The notes: generated by a model from the sequence alone, not told the origin. 64,000 bases of DNA from Nitrosospira sp. (GCA_013450215.1 JACDSH010000027.1:1-64000); one strand, 5' to 3'. Positions 8,900-19,164 are shown, counted from the stretch's first letter. A program made the numbers and translations.

Positions 8900-11683
8900 A
8901 TGCACATGGCCATCAAATCTGCTGAAGAAATAATCGAATCCGTCTTGCCGTTTAGTCGGTATGCACAATGCATACTGACGAGTGAGCCGGAGTTGCACGC
9001 CGAACTTTTGCAAGATCTCCGGTCTCCTTTTCTCAGAGAAGAAATGCAGGCAAGGCTAGATGAAAGTTGCGGGAATGCTACGAACGAGATCGCACTTAAC
9101 AAGGCATTACGTGACCTTCGTAAGAGAGTGTTACTGCGTCTTATCATTCGTGATCTTAGCGGAATGGCGGATCTTGTCGAGGTCATGGAGAGCATGACCC
9201 ACTTAGCCGAAATTACTATCAGATTTGCGCTGGAACGTCATCAAGGCTGGTTAACTGATCATACACGCTACGGTTCCCCTAGGGGGGCTGAGAGTGGGGC
9301 GGTTCAGGATATGCTGGTAGTTGCTATGGGTAAGCTAGGTGGCGGGGAGCTTAATGTTTCGTCGGATGTAGATCTGATTTTTGTTTATCCGGAGGATGGC
9401 GAAACCGATGGACAAAGACGTATCTCTAACCATGATTTTTTTGCGAGACTGGGTCGAAAGCTGATTGCCAGTCTGCATGATATTACAGCGGATGGGTTTG
9501 TGTTCAGGGTGGATATGAGGTTGCGCCCCTATGGAGATAGCGGACCACTGGCAATGAGCTTCAGCATGCTGGAGAAGTATCTAATCACCCAGGGGCGCGA
9601 ATGGGAGCGCTATGCCTGGATTAAGAGTCGATTAATTGGTATCGGTTCGAGTATAGAAGAATCAAGGATCATGCAGCAGATAGCCAGACCATTCATATAC
9701 CGTAAATACCTTGATTTTGGTGCTTATGAATCTATGCGCGGTCTGCACTCGCAAATCCGCAATGAGGTCAGTCGACGTGAGATCCATGATGATATCAAGC
9801 TCGGACCCGGTGGTATTCGCGAAATTGAATTTATTGCACAGGTATTTCAGTTAGTACGTGGAGGTCGTGATGCTGATCTGCGTATTCGCCCAACTCTCGC
9901 CGTTCTGCGGTGTCTTCAAGAGAAAAATCAATTACCTGATAAAACGGTTCTGGAGTTAGTGGGTGCCTATCATTTTCTGCGTAATCTGGAACACCGGTTG
10001 CAGTATCTCGACGATCATCAGACTCATATGTTGCCAGGTACTTTAGCAGATCAGGAACTGATATCAAGATCCATGGGATTTCCAAGTCATGTTGATTTCT
10101 TGCAAAATCTTGATACCCACCGTAGGAATGTAACCCGTCACTTTGAATTAGTTTTTTCTACTCCTCAAGAATCTCAAAATAGGGATACCCTGGCGTGGTT
10201 ATGGCAAGAACACTCGGGCGATGAATCCGAAACCAAGGCGGCGAATGATCAACTGGCCGCAATAGGATTCTCAGATCCAGCGGCAGTGCTATTCCGTCTG
10301 CAGGAGTTCCGCCGTAGCGGCCGTTATAGGCAGTTACCTGAATCCAGTCGGAGGCGGGTTGATTCGTTGGTTCCTTCCATCATAGAAGTGGCAGCCAAGT
10401 TTTCGCCGGCTGATCAGACACTGGAACGTATGTTGCAGTTGCTGGAGAGTGTAAGCCGTCGCGCGGCCTATCTCGCTCTGTTATTGGAATTTCCGCAAGC
10501 TTTGGAACGTATAGCCAAGCTTGCCAGTACTAGCCAATGGGCAAGTGAGTATCTGGGTCGGCATTCGATCTTGTTGGATGAATTACTCAATCCGGCTGAT
10601 CTTAACAGCATATCCGACTGGACCAGAGTTAAGACGGAATTGGCGCAACAGTTAAATGAGGCCAACCAATTCGGTGATGATACTGAGCAACAGATGGATG
10701 TGCTGCGGCATTTCCAACATGCTCAAGTATTCCAGTTGTTGGTCAGGGATCTTGAGGGTCTGTTGCCGCTGGAGACTCTGAGTGATCATTTGACTGAGCT
10801 CGCTGATTTAGTACTGGATACGGTATTGAACCTAGCATGGTCAGGCCTGAGAAAGAGGCACCGTGATCTCCCCGCTTTTGCGATCATCGGTTACGGTAAG
10901 CTGGGTGGGAAAGAGCTTGGCTATGCATCTGATCTTGATATCATCTTTCTATACAATGATTCCCATCCAGATGCCCCTGAGATTTATGCTAGGTTTGCTC
11001 AGCGAATTAATTCATGGCTTACCAGCTACACTTCGGCAGGGTTGCTTTATGAGGCCGATCTGCGCCTTCGCCCCAATGGCAGTAGCGGTCTGTTAGTTAG
11101 TTCAATTGAAACTTTTGAGCAATACCAACGGAAGCAAGCTTGGATGTGGGAGCATCAGGCGTTGACACGGGCTCGCTTCGTAGTGGGTGATTGTCAGGTA
11201 GGGAATGCTTTTGAGAGTCTTCGTAAGGAGGTTCTTTGCCAACGACGTGACCTAGAAAATTTGAGGAATGAGGTTCTTTTAATGCGTCAGAAAATGCTAG
11301 ATACTCATCCCAACTCAAGCGGGCTATTTGATATTAAGCATGACCGTGGCGGCATTATTGATGTTGAGTTTATGGTGCAGTATCTCGTCCTTGGTCACGC
11401 CTGTGAGCATCCTGAATTGACGGCTAATATCGGTAACATTGCACTGTTAAAACTTGCCGGAAAATTGAATCTCATTCCTGTACAGCTTGCTGAGAAAGTG
11501 CTCAATGCTTATCGTGAATTCAGGAGGGTGCAGCACCGTCTCAGGCTGAGTGGAGACTCTGTATCGACAGGCGCATCATCAATGTCTGACAAGCTACGGA
11601 AGTTTGCTCGTGTTGATGCAGACGACCTGAGCGACGCTCGTGTGGCGGTATTGGGGTTATGGGAAGAGATATTCGGTGTCTAG
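8900..11683 (+). CDS. glnE: Glutamine synthetase adenylyltransferase/deadenylase GlnE
   Basis: 927 residues, close to the 946 of E. coli GlnE. Two nucleotidyltransferase domains are visible: the N-terminal deadenylylase domain with AMGKLGGGELNVSSDVDLI near residue 141, and the C-terminal adenylylase domain with YGKLGGKELGYASDLDII near residue 660. Both keep the GxG and S-D-x-D metal-binding residues, so the protein should be bifunctional. It sets glutamine synthetase activity according to nitrogen status through PII proteins. The start is ATG 8900; ATG 8906 is an alternative. It is followed by ilvE, as in many betaproteobacteria. Confidence 0.96.
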   Translation: MHMAIKSAEEIIESVLPFSRYAQCILTSEPELHAELLQDLRSPFLREEMQARLDESCGNATNEIALNKALRDLRKRVLLRLIIRDLSGMADLVEVMESMTHLAEITIRFALERHQGWLTDHTRYGSPRGAESGAVQDMLVVAMGKLGGGELNVSSDVDLIFVYPEDGETDGQRRISNHDFFARLGRKLIASLHDITADGFVFRVDMRLRPYGDSGPLAMSFSMLEKYLITQGREWERYAWIKSRLIGIGSSIEESRIMQQIARPFIYRKYLDFGAYESMRGLHSQIRNEVSRREIHDDIKLGPGGIREIEFIAQVFQLVRGGRDADLRIRPTLAVLRCLQEKNQLPDKTVLELVGAYHFLRNLEHRLQYLDDHQTHMLPGTLADQELISRSMGFPSHVDFLQNLDTHRRNVTRHFELVFSTPQESQNRDTLAWLWQEHSGDESETKAANDQLAAIGFSDPAAVLFRLQEFRRSGRYRQLPESSRRRVDSLVPSIIEVAAKFSPADQTLERMLQLLESVSRRAAYLALLLEFPQALERIAKLASTSQWASEYLGRHSILLDELLNPADLNSISDWTRVKTELAQQLNEANQFGDDTEQQMDVLRHFQHAQVFQLLVRDLEGLLPLETLSDHLTELADLVLDTVLNLAWSGLRKRHRDLPAFAIIGYGKLGGKELGYASDLDIIFLYNDSHPDAPEIYARFAQRINSWLTSYTSAGLLYEADLRLRPNGSSGLLVSSIETFEQYQRKQAWMWEHQALTRARFVVGDCQVGNAFESLRKEVLCQRRDLENLRNEVLLMRQKMLDTHPNSSGLFDIKHDRGGIIDVEFMVQYLVLGHACEHPELTANIGNIALLKLAGKLNLIPVQLAEKVLNAYREFRRVQHRLRLSGDSVSTGASSMSDKLRKFARVDADDLSDARVAVLGLWEEIFGV

Positions 11684-11768
11684 AAAGAATGACTTACCGC
11701 TCTATTGTAATTCTTCCTTGGAAAATACGTTAAAATGAAGTCTTTTGAATCTCTGTGGGAGTCCCTGT

Positions 11769-12689
11769 ATGTCAATGGCTGACCGCGATGGCGTGATCTG
11801 GAATGATGGGAAGATGGTTCCCTGGCGTGATGCTACGACGCATGTACTCACGCATACGCTGCACTATGGAATGGGAGTATTTGAAGGTGCGCGCGCCTAC
11901 CAGACTGCCAGAGGACCTGCAATTTTCAGACTGCAGGAGCATACAGACCGGCTATTCAATTCGGCACACATCTTTATGATGAAGATGCCTTATGACAAGG
12001 CCACACTGATTCAGGCCCAATGTGAAGTGGTCAAACAGAATAAGCTAGAGTCATGCTACATCCGCCCGATTGTTTTCTATGGTTCTGAAGCGATGGGTAT
12101 TTCTGCTAAGACACTCACGGTACATGTAGCGATCGCTGCCTGGCCTTGGGGGGCTTATCTCGGTGTGGATGGAATAGAGAAAGGTATTCGTGTTAAGACT
12201 TCATCCTTCTCGCGTCACCATGTCAATGTGAACATGTGCCGGGCTAAATCGGTCACTACCTATGCCAACTCAATCTTAGCTCACCAAGAGGCGGCCCATG
12301 ATGGTTACGATGAGGCATTGTTACTGGATGTGGACGGTTATGTGTCTGAAGGTTCCGGTGAAAATATTTTCATCATCAAGCATGGAAAGCTCTATACCCC
12401 AGACATGACGTCCTGTCTGGAGGGTATCACCCGCGCCTCAATTATTGAACTTGCCGGAGAGATTGGTCTCTCTGTGATTGAAAAGCGTATCACCCGGGAC
12501 GAAGTCTATTGTGCCGAAGAGGCATTTTTTACTGGGACAGCAGCAGAGGTCACGCCGATCCGTGAGCTTGATAACCGAACTATTGGTGACGGAAAGCGTG
12601 GCCCGATCACCACTAAGCTACAAGCTATGTTTTTTGACTGTGTCAGCGGCAAAGATAAGAATCATGCTGATTGGCTAACTTATGTTTGA
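11769..12689 (+). CDS. ilvE: Branched-chain amino acid aminotransferase
   Basis: 306 residues from the ATG at 11769, chosen because GTGGGAG at 11755-11761 is a well-placed ribosome site; the frame also extends upstream to a TTG at 11745. This is a fold-type IV PLP enzyme: WNDGKMVPW at the N-terminus, HYGMGVFEGARAY, the PLP lysine in CRAKSVTTYA (about residue 159), and SEGSGENIFI. It catalyses the last step of leucine, isoleucine and valine synthesis. A zinc-finger gene follows after 21 bp, probably cotranscribed. Confidence 0.95.
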   Translation: MSMADRDGVIWNDGKMVPWRDATTHVLTHTLHYGMGVFEGARAYQTARGPAIFRLQEHTDRLFNSAHIFMMKMPYDKATLIQAQCEVVKQNKLESCYIRPIVFYGSEAMGISAKTLTVHVAIAAWPWGAYLGVDGIEKGIRVKTSSFSRHHVNVNMCRAKSVTTYANSILAHQEAAHDGYDEALLLDVDGYVSEGSGENIFIIKHGKLYTPDMTSCLEGITRASIIELAGEIGLSVIEKRITRDEVYCAEEAFFTGTAAEVTPIRELDNRTIGDGKRGPITTKLQAMFFDCVSGKDKNHADWLTYV

Positions 12690-12710
12690 TCAAGTTTGAC
12701 GGAGTTGCCT

Positions 12711-12920
12711 ATGCAGGACCATCTCACTGACAATAAGCAGAGGCAGATAGAAGTATCTGAGGAGGATTTGCCGCTGCATTGCCCAATGCCGTCGATGCTT
12801 CTCTGGAACTCGCACCCCCGCGTATACCTGCCGATTGAAAATACGGGTGAGGCGCTTTGCCCCTACTGTGGCACCCACTATACGCTTAAGGTTGGAGCGA
12901 CCTCATCAGGTCATCACTAG
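12711..12920 (+). CDS. Small CHCC zinc-finger protein
   Basis: 69 residues from the ATG at 12711, which has GGAG at 12701-12704; a TTG at 12696 is also in frame. The pattern LHCPMP, then HPRVYLPI, then CPYCGTHY supplies the Cys-His-Cys-Cys set of the zf-CHCC family. Related small zinc-binding proteins occur beside ilvE in betaproteobacteria and as the NDUFS6-like subunit of complex I. The bacterial role next to ilvE is not established. In many betaproteobacteria the following gene is the LPS heptosyltransferase waaF; here it is a phosphomannomutase. Confidence 0.85.
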   Translation: MQDHLTDNKQRQIEVSEEDLPLHCPMPSMLLWNSHPRVYLPIENTGEALCPYCGTHYTLKVGATSSGHH

Positions 12921-13003
12921 ACTCGTAACTCACTCGAATTTATTGCTGCAGCATCCCCACCAGATTGGTCTGGCTAACTAGTGACCAGTTATTGAGAAGC
13001 CCT

Positions 13004-14380
13004 TTGCAAAATCTCCCCAACGAAATTTTTAAGGCCTACGATATTCGAGGTATCGTCGGTAAAACGCTGACCGTTTCCATCGTCGAGGCCATCGGCCATG
13101 CCATCGGTTCGGAAGCACGGTCGCGTGGACTTACATCGGTTGCAATCGGGCGGGATGGAAGGTTATCGGGATTGGATTTGTCCCAAGCTCTGGCAAAGGG
13201 TTTGCAAAAAAGCGGCGTTAATGTGGTGGATGTGGGAATGGTTGCCACACCCATGCTTTACTTTGCAGCCCATGAGTTATGTGGTTACTCTGGGGTGATG
13301 GTCACGGGAAGCCATAACCCACCTGATTATAATGGCCTGAAGATGGTGCTGGGTGGCGAGACTTTGGCAGCCGAATCGATTCAGTCATTGCGCATTCGCC
13401 TCGAAAAAAGTGATCTGGTAGATGGCAGTGGAGAGTATCAAACACGTGATATCAGCTCGACTTATCTTCAGAGAATTGCTAACGGCATCAAGTTAGCTCG
13501 TCCGATGAAGGTCATTGTTGATTGCGGGAATGGCGTGGCTGGCGCCTACGTTCCAGAACTCTATCGCAGCCTTGGGTGCGAAGTGGTTGAGCTATTCTGT
13601 GAGGTTGATGGGACATTCCCTAACCATCATCCAGATCCATCTGTACCTGAGAATCTGAGAGACTTGATCGGCATACTCAAGACGACTGATGCCGAGATCG
13701 GACTCGCGTTTGATGGTGATGGAGACCGTCTGGGTATTGTTGCTAAGGATGGTAGCATCATCTATGCTGATCGTCAGTTAATGCTTTTTGCAGCTGATGT
13801 GTTGTCTAGAAACCCCGGCGGGCAGATTATTTTTGATGTGAAATGTACGCGCAACTTAGCGCCATGGATCGAGCATCATGGTGGTAAGCCGATCATGTGG
13901 AAGACAGGACATTCTTTCATCAAAGGAAAGCTCAAAGAGACTGGCGCACTCCTGGCAGGAGAAATGAGTGGCCACATTTTCTTTAAAGAGCGTTGGTATG
14001 GATTTGATGATGGTCTCTATGCGGGAGCACGGTTACTAGAGTTGCTCAGTCAGCAGGTCGATATCAATGCCACTCTGCACTCCATCCCAGACGCGATCAG
14101 CACTCCGGAGCTGCAGATTAGACTCAAAGAAGGCGAGAATTACACGCTCATCGCGCAACTGCAAAAGACTGCTCGTTTTGATGATCCAGAACGCGTCATC
14201 ACCATCGACGGTCTGAGAGTGGAATACCGGGACGGTTTTGGTTTGGCACGCTCGTCCAATACCACCCCGGTAATTGTATTGCGATTCGAGGCTGATAATG
14301 AATCAGCATTAAAGCGTATTCAGGAAGATTTTCGTAAGGTTATCCTGCAAGCCAAGCCAGACGCAATACTGCCGTATTAG
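13004..14380 (+). CDS. algC: Phosphomannomutase/phosphoglucomutase
   Basis: About 458 residues. Alpha-D-phosphohexomutase signatures are complete: IFKAYDIRGIVG at the N-terminus, the phosphoserine loop VTGSHNPPDYNG (Ser about residue 102), the metal loop AFDGDGDRLGIV, and the sugar loop GEMSGHIFF. It interconverts the 1- and 6-phosphates of mannose or glucose for nucleotide-sugar synthesis, as in AlgC/ManB proteins. The frame reaches TTG 12965. The TTG at 13004, preceded by GAGAAG at 12994-12999, gives the usual N-terminus and is preferred, so the start codon is uncertain. Confidence 0.9.
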   Translation: MQNLPNEIFKAYDIRGIVGKTLTVSIVEAIGHAIGSEARSRGLTSVAIGRDGRLSGLDLSQALAKGLQKSGVNVVDVGMVATPMLYFAAHELCGYSGVMVTGSHNPPDYNGLKMVLGGETLAAESIQSLRIRLEKSDLVDGSGEYQTRDISSTYLQRIANGIKLARPMKVIVDCGNGVAGAYVPELYRSLGCEVVELFCEVDGTFPNHHPDPSVPENLRDLIGILKTTDAEIGLAFDGDGDRLGIVAKDGSIIYADRQLMLFAADVLSRNPGGQIIFDVKCTRNLAPWIEHHGGKPIMWKTGHSFIKGKLKETGALLAGEMSGHIFFKERWYGFDDGLYAGARLLELLSQQVDINATLHSIPDAISTPELQIRLKEGENYTLIAQLQKTARFDDPERVITIDGLRVEYRDGFGLARSSNTTPVIVLRFEADNESALKRIQEDFRKVILQAKPDAILPY

Positions 14381-14454
14381 AGGATGTATCGGCAACTACC
14401 CAAAGACTGTAACTTCGTATCTATGAGACTGTGGTTATGAGCTCGGAAGAAATT

Positions 14455-14931
14455 ATGGAAACTCGAGTTCTGTTTGTCTGCATGGGCAATATCTGTCGTT
14501 CGCCTACTGCGGAGGCTGTATTCAGACACCAGGTTGGGATGGCAGGAGTTGATAAGCAACTTTATATCGATTCTGCCGGCACCCATAGTTATCATATTGG
14601 TGCCCCACCAGATGAAAGGGCGCAGAGTGCGGCACAGCGTCGTGGCTACGATATGAAGGCGCTGCGTGCGCGGCAGGTACAGATATCAGATTTTGAGATG
14701 TTCCATCATATTCTGGCAATGGACGAGGATAATCTTGCTCTACTTCAACAGCAATGCCCGCCACAATATAGCAATAAGATCGGATTGCTGATGCAGCATA
14801 GTAAAAAATTTACTGGTCGGAAGGAAGTTCCTGATCCCTATTTTGGTGGGAACCAAGGTTTTGAAGAGGTGTTGGATATGGTAGAGGAGGCCGGCCTAGA
14901 ACTATTGAATCACATCCTCAATAAAAAATAA
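14455..14931 (+). CDS. Low-molecular-weight protein-tyrosine-phosphatase
   Basis: 158 residues from the ATG at 14455 (GGAAGA at 14445-14450); ATG 14437 and GTG 14431 are in frame. The active-site loop CMGNICRS (C9, R15) and the C-terminal general-acid motif VPDPYFGG define the LMW-PTP family. Members dephosphorylate tyrosine kinases that control polysaccharide export, or arginine-phosphate proteins. Its position after the phosphohexomutase gene is compatible with a role in polysaccharide production, but no tyrosine kinase is present here. A strong hairpin terminator follows. Confidence 0.93.
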   Translation: METRVLFVCMGNICRSPTAEAVFRHQVGMAGVDKQLYIDSAGTHSYHIGAPPDERAQSAAQRRGYDMKALRARQVQISDFEMFHHILAMDEDNLALLQQQCPPQYSNKIGLLMQHSKKFTGRKEVPDPYFGGNQGFEEVLDMVEEAGLELLNHILNKK

Positions 14932-14983
14932 CTGCAGAGTGTGGATGTAGAGTTCCTACATCTTCCCCCTGTAGTTGTACTTA

Positions 14984-15013
14984 AAAAGGGTGTGGGCCGG
15001 TGCACACCCTTTT
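14984..15013. terminator. Bidirectional Rho-independent terminator
   Basis: Perfect 11-bp inverted repeat: AAAAGGGTGTG at 14984-14994 and CACACCCTTTT at 15003-15013, with an 8-nt loop. The T-rich flanks on both strands let it end transcription of the phosphatase gene (plus) and of rne (minus), whose stop lies 9 bp away. Confidence 0.88.
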
Positions 15014-15021
15014 ATTTGGCG

Positions 15022-17685
15022 CTACTCTTTGTGTGTTTCGATTTGCACTAGTGATTCATTTTCTGCTATGGATGGGGATGCCAATCTTTCTCGCTTGCGC
15101 TTCGGTTGTATCGTTTGTTCTGATACATCGGCCTCAACCTGTTTCACCTTCTCAGGGAAGGTCTCAATCATAATTAAACCACTCGCAGCTAGGTTCACCA
15201 GCTCTGGTACTGTTGCCATAGGCTGGCTTGCGCGGATTTCTGGTTCAGTCTTTGTAACCGTTGGCGCAATTTGCTGAACGAGGTCAATCTCGACTTGGCC
15301 GGAGGTCGCTACAGGCGTGATGCGGGTGGGGATGATATCGACCGGTATTGATTCCAGAGCGGTTGGTACCAATGCATTGTTGACCTTCACGGGAGACTCC
15401 ATCGCATGCTGTGGCGCATCGTCGTTAGTAGTTGATCTCTGCTCTTCAGTAATGCCTCCTGATAGCTCCTGTGATGGTGCGAAGGAGGCTGTATATACTG
15501 ATTCCACGGGGAGTGAGGTCTGGGTCGAAGCAACGGACTCCGTTGGATTAGTTTGGACGGCTGAGCCCTGGTCTTCACGACTACCACGTTCACCACGGTT
15601 ACCACGGTCACGTTGTCTGCCTCCGCGATGCCTACGTGATCGTCCGCCATCTTCACCCTGTTGCGGTTGGCCCTCTCCAGAGAGTGGAGACTCCCCCGCC
15701 AATTGTTCGTCTCCCGCTTGCGGCTTGGCCTCGGTCCGGTTGCGTTCTTCCCGCGGCGGTCGGGATGGTTTTTTCTGGCTGGGTCTGTCTCCCTTGGGCT
15801 CTTGCTCTCCGCGTGGGGGGCGCTGAGCGGGAGCTGCCCGCCCTTGAATCAGAGCGCCACCAGCCTCGCTACCAGGTTCACCACGTTCACCACGCTTACC
15901 ATCGCGCCCACGTTCCTGACGTCCACGCGGGTGTTCCTGTCTTTGTGGTCGAGTTCTGATCTGTTTTGGCTCTTCCTTTCGTTCCTCACTGCTCGGTTGT
16001 GAGAACCAGCCGAAGAGTTTACTCAGGAGGGACGTCTCTTTGATTTGAGATTGCGGCCTTTCATCACGTATTGGGGCGGGTTGTGATGGCGTGATGCCCT
16101 TTACAACGGCTTGTGGCCGTGGGGGCTTGGACTCCTGTGCTGCTGATGGGAGAGTAATCTCTTCTGTTGGCTTCTCTACCATCTGATAGCTGGTCTGCAC
16201 CTCTCCCAGCTTGACGTCGTCATGACGCAGACGGTTAATCGTGTAGTTTGGGGTTTCTAAGTGAACGTTCGGAATCAATATCACGCTCATCTTCAGACGT
16301 GCTTCAATGGCATGAATCTCTGCACGCTTCTCGTTCAGTAAGTAGGTGGCAACATCCACCGGGACCTGAACGTGTAGCGCGGCCGTATTTTCTTTCATCG
16401 CTTCTTCCTGGATGATCCGGAGTATATGCAGGGCAGATGAATCAGTGCCACGGATATGACCGGTCCCGTGGCAGCGAGGGCAGGAGATATAGCTACTCTC
16501 GCCTAGCGAAGGACGGAGACGCTGCCTAGACAATTCCAGCAGTCCGAAACGAGAGATCTTCCCAACTTGAACCCGTGCTCGGTCATAACGCAGTGCATCA
16601 TGCAGCCGACCTTCCACCTCACGCTGATTGCGAGTAACTTCCATATCGATGAAATCGATGACGACCAGTCCACCCAGATCGCGCAAGCGTAATTGGCGCG
16701 CTATCTCGTCAGCAGCTTCTAGATTGGTGTTGAGTGCAGTCTGCTCGATGTCAGAGCCACGGGTTGCTCGTGCGGAATTGACGTCAACCGATACCAGAGC
16801 CTCCGTGTGATCAATAACGATAGCCCCTCCGGAGGGTAGGGTTACTTGTCGAGAGTACGCGGTCTCAATCTGATGCTCAATCTGGAAACGTGAAAACAAG
16901 GGTACGTCATCATGATAGAGCTTGACCCGGTTAACATTGGCCGGCATAACATGGCTCATGAACTGACAGGCTTGATCGTAAATACTTTCGGTATCAATCA
17001 GGATCTCACCGATCTCCTGATGGAAGTAGTCGCGTATAGCCCGTATTACCAGACTGCTTTCCTGGTAGATCAGGAAAGCGCCGTTCTGACTCTTAGAAGC
17101 ATCCTCAATAGCGCGCCACAACTGCATCAGGTAGTTGAGATCCCACTGCAACTCTTCTTCGCTACGACCTATTCCGGCGGTGCGGGCAATGATGCTCATG
17201 CCCGTTGGAACATCCAGTTGAGACATCACGTCTCGTAGTTCAGCCCGGTCTTCGCCCTCGATGCGGCGAGATACCCCACCACCACGAGGATTGTTCGGCA
17301 TCAGAACAAGGTACCGACCGGCCAGTGAGATGAAGGTGGTGAGTGCCGCACCCTTGGTGCCTCGCTCGTCCTTGTCTACCTGGACAATTAGTTCCTGTCC
17401 TTCCCGCAGCGCGTCTTGAATACGGACCTTGGCAGGGTCAGAATTTTCTTTGAAGTAAACACGGGAGATTTCTTTGAAGGGTAGGAATCCATGACGGTCT
17501 CCACCATACTCGACAAAGGCAGCCTCAAGACTGGGCTCGAGGCGGGTAATGACTGCCTTGTAGATGTTACTTTTTCGTTGTTCTTTACCGGCTGATTCTA
17601 TGTCAAGGTCTATCAGTTTCTGACCGTCAACAATGGCAACACGAAGCTCTTCTGGCTGTGTCGCATTAAATAACATGCGTTTCAT
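15022..17685 (-). CDS. rne: Ribonuclease E
   Basis: 887 residues. The catalytic half carries [19 protein letters not shown], the S1 domain (about 36-120), the DNase I-like catalytic aspartates in [13 protein letters not shown] and VVIDFIDME (about 303 and 346), and the Zn-link CPRCHGTG (about 404) used for tetramer formation. The C-terminal half from about residue 500 is low-complexity, rich in Arg, Pro, Gly and Glu, as expected of the degradosome scaffold and RNA-binding region. It is the main endonuclease of mRNA turnover and rRNA/tRNA processing. It is divergent from rluC, as in enterobacteria, with a long leader. Confidence 0.97.
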   Translation of the reverse strand: MKRMLFNATQPEELRVAIVDGQKLIDLDIESAGKEQRKSNIYKAVITRLEPSLEAAFVEYGGDRHGFLPFKEISRVYFKENSDPAKVRIQDALREGQELIVQVDKDERGTKGAALTTFISLAGRYLVLMPNNPRGGGVSRRIEGEDRAELRDVMSQLDVPTGMSIIARTAGIGRSEEELQWDLNYLMQLWRAIEDASKSQNGAFLIYQESSLVIRAIRDYFHQEIGEILIDTESIYDQACQFMSHVMPANVNRVKLYHDDVPLFSRFQIEHQIETAYSRQVTLPSGGAIVIDHTEALVSVDVNSARATRGSDIEQTALNTNLEAADEIARQLRLRDLGGLVVIDFIDMEVTRNQREVEGRLHDALRYDRARVQVGKISRFGLLELSRQRLRPSLGESSYISCPRCHGTGHIRGTDSSALHILRIIQEEAMKENTAALHVQVPVDVATYLLNEKRAEIHAIEARLKMSVILIPNVHLETPNYTINRLRHDDVKLGEVQTSYQMVEKPTEEITLPSAAQESKPPRPQAVVKGITPSQPAPIRDERPQSQIKETSLLSKLFGWFSQPSSEERKEEPKQIRTRPQRQEHPRGRQERGRDGKRGERGEPGSEAGGALIQGRAAPAQRPPRGEQEPKGDRPSQKKPSRPPREERNRTEAKPQAGDEQLAGESPLSGEGQPQQGEDGGRSRRHRGGRQRDRGNRGERGSREDQGSAVQTNPTESVASTQTSLPVESVYTASFAPSQELSGGITEEQRSTTNDDAPQHAMESPVKVNNALVPTALESIPVDIIPTRITPVATSGQVEIDLVQQIAPTVTKTEPEIRASQPMATVPELVNLAASGLIMIETFPEKVKQVEADVSEQTIQPKRKRERLASPSIAENESLVQIETHKE

Positions 17686-18111
17686 TTTATGCCTCCCGCG
17701 CTCTGGTCACGGGCGTACAATCCACGCGTTCGCAGGACATCATCCTGCACGCGAATATGAGAACTTATTAGTCAGGCAACTTGGTCATAATGTCGGGCTG
17801 CTTGTTTAATGATGACTATTCTCTGGATTGTCACTAGGGGCCTGCTTCATTGGCAAGCAGACCCGGAAATTAAGTTTCAGTTCAGTTTTAACCGGGTTCC
17901 GACTAGAGTTTCTCGGGAAACGGGTACTATAAAAACTGTAAACTGAAATCTACGTGTACTTTGAGCGCACAAATCAATTAGTATCGCTGCTTTTATTGGT
18001 GAGCGAAGTTAACCAGGTTTTAGGGTCGGCTCTTTTCTGACATGCAGGGAAAGATTCCATCAATAGTGCCATTTCGCACACACCGGATAGAGGATAGGCT
18101 CGAACTCCCAA
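17686..18111. other. 426-bp divergent rne/rluC spacer
   Basis: Holds the presumed 5' leader of rne (minus) and the upstream region of rluC (plus). Long inverted repeats lie at 17838-17948 (listed separately). No open frame or tRNA is seen, and no promoter could be assigned with confidence. Confidence 0.6.
17838..17948 (-). promoter_or_regulatory. Structured segment, likely rne 5' leader
   Basis: Two inverted repeats. The first is CTGCTT (17842-17847) with AAGCAG (17855-17860), flanked by GGG and CCC. The second has near-complementary 15-17 nt arms: 17875-17889 (TTTCAGTTCAGTTTT) and 17932-17948 (AAAACTGTAAACTGAAA), enclosing a weaker internal stem. It lies about 150-260 nt upstream of the rne start. 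E. coli rne has a structured leader of about 360 nt that RNase E cleaves to autoregulate. A similar role here is inference from position. Confidence 0.4.
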
Positions 18112-19143
18112 TTGGCAAGTATAAGTAAAATTAAGGATTTAGGCAAAGAATTTCCTCTAAATGCCGTAGTCAAGGAGGTTGTTGGCGAGGATAGTAGCGG
18201 CCAGCGTATTGACAATTTTTTAATCAAACGTCTCAAGGGCGTCCCGAAAAGCCACATCTACCGGTTGTTGCGTAGCGGGCAGGTACGGGTCAATAGCAAG
18301 CGTATCGGTGCAGATTATCATTTAGATCAAGGGGATACCGTACGTATCCCGCCAGTGAGAAGGCCTCCTGAGGTACCGAAGGGCACAAATAAGATCACAA
18401 AGTCCCGGCTCATCTCGTTTGAGGTGTTATTTCAGGATGAGTCGATCCTGGCGATCAATAAGCCTGCCGGAGTGGCGGTTCATGGTGGTAGTGGTGTGAG
18501 TTTTGGCGTGATCGAGCAGTTGCGTGCTAGGCATCCTGATTGGAATTTTCTGGAGTTGGTTCATCGGCTCGATAGAGAGACTTCCGGAGTCCTGCTACTC
18601 GCTAAAAAACGTCCTGCACTGGTTGCATTGCATCAGCAAATCCGTGAAGGTCTGATGGAGAAGCGGTATTTAGTGTTGGTTAAGGGGAGATGGTGTAACC
18701 CTAAGCAGAGTGTGAAGATGTTACTTCACAAGTATGTGACGGCATCGGGAGAGAGGCGGGTGGAGGTAACTTCAGATGAGAAGATGGGGATGTCTTCTCA
18801 TACAGTGTTCACACTTCAGAAGTCTTGGCAGGATTTCTGTCTGTTAGAGGCAGAACTGAAAACTGGACGGACCCATCAGATCCGTGTTCATCTCTCTCAC
18901 CTTGGCTTTCCAGTCGTGGGAGATGATAAGTACGGTGACTTTGCTCTTAACAAGAGGTTGGCCAAACCTACCCAAAAGTCAGGCTTGGGACGTATGTTCC
19001 TTCATGCCCTTACAGCAGTGGTGAAACACCCTGTCAGTGGTGAGCAGTTGCGCATAGAGGCGCCTCTAGCAAATGATCTACAAAAGTTTTTGGACCGATT
19101 GGATGAGGATGGTGGCGGCACCTCAGACCAAGTGGTCCAGTAA
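18112..19143 (+). CDS. rluC: 23S rRNA pseudouridine synthase RluC
   Basis: 343 residues. An S4-like RNA-binding domain (about 25-90, GVPKSHIYRLLRSGQVRVN) is followed by the RluA-type catalytic domain with the aspartate in VHRLDRETSGVLLLAKK (about residue 154) and the RTHQIRVHLSHLGFPVVGD motif. It converts three uridines of 23S rRNA to pseudouridine. The only upstream start codon in frame before the conserved region is the TTG at 18112, with a poor ribosome site, so the exact start is uncertain. It heads the series of HAD phosphatase, Rieske and sppA genes. Confidence 0.94.
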   Translation: MASISKIKDLGKEFPLNAVVKEVVGEDSSGQRIDNFLIKRLKGVPKSHIYRLLRSGQVRVNSKRIGADYHLDQGDTVRIPPVRRPPEVPKGTNKITKSRLISFEVLFQDESILAINKPAGVAVHGGSGVSFGVIEQLRARHPDWNFLELVHRLDRETSGVLLLAKKRPALVALHQQIREGLMEKRYLVLVKGRWCNPKQSVKMLLHKYVTASGERRVEVTSDEKMGMSSHTVFTLQKSWQDFCLLEAELKTGRTHQIRVHLSHLGFPVVGDDKYGDFALNKRLAKPTQKSGLGRMFLHALTAVVKHPVSGEQLRIEAPLANDLQKFLDRLDEDGGGTSDQVVQ

Positions 19144-19164
19144 TGGCCTATTGGTACGTTTTTA

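Noticed and set aside
8701-9195. 164-residue minus-strand frame overlapping the glnE start
   Set aside because: It lies mostly antisense to the conserved N-terminus of GlnE, is Ser/Arg-rich and has no recognisable domain.
15317-15826. 169-residue open frame on the plus strand opposite rne
   Set aside because: It mirrors the Arg/Pro/Gly-rich low-complexity C-terminal half of RNase E; composition is an antisense artefact and there is no family signature.
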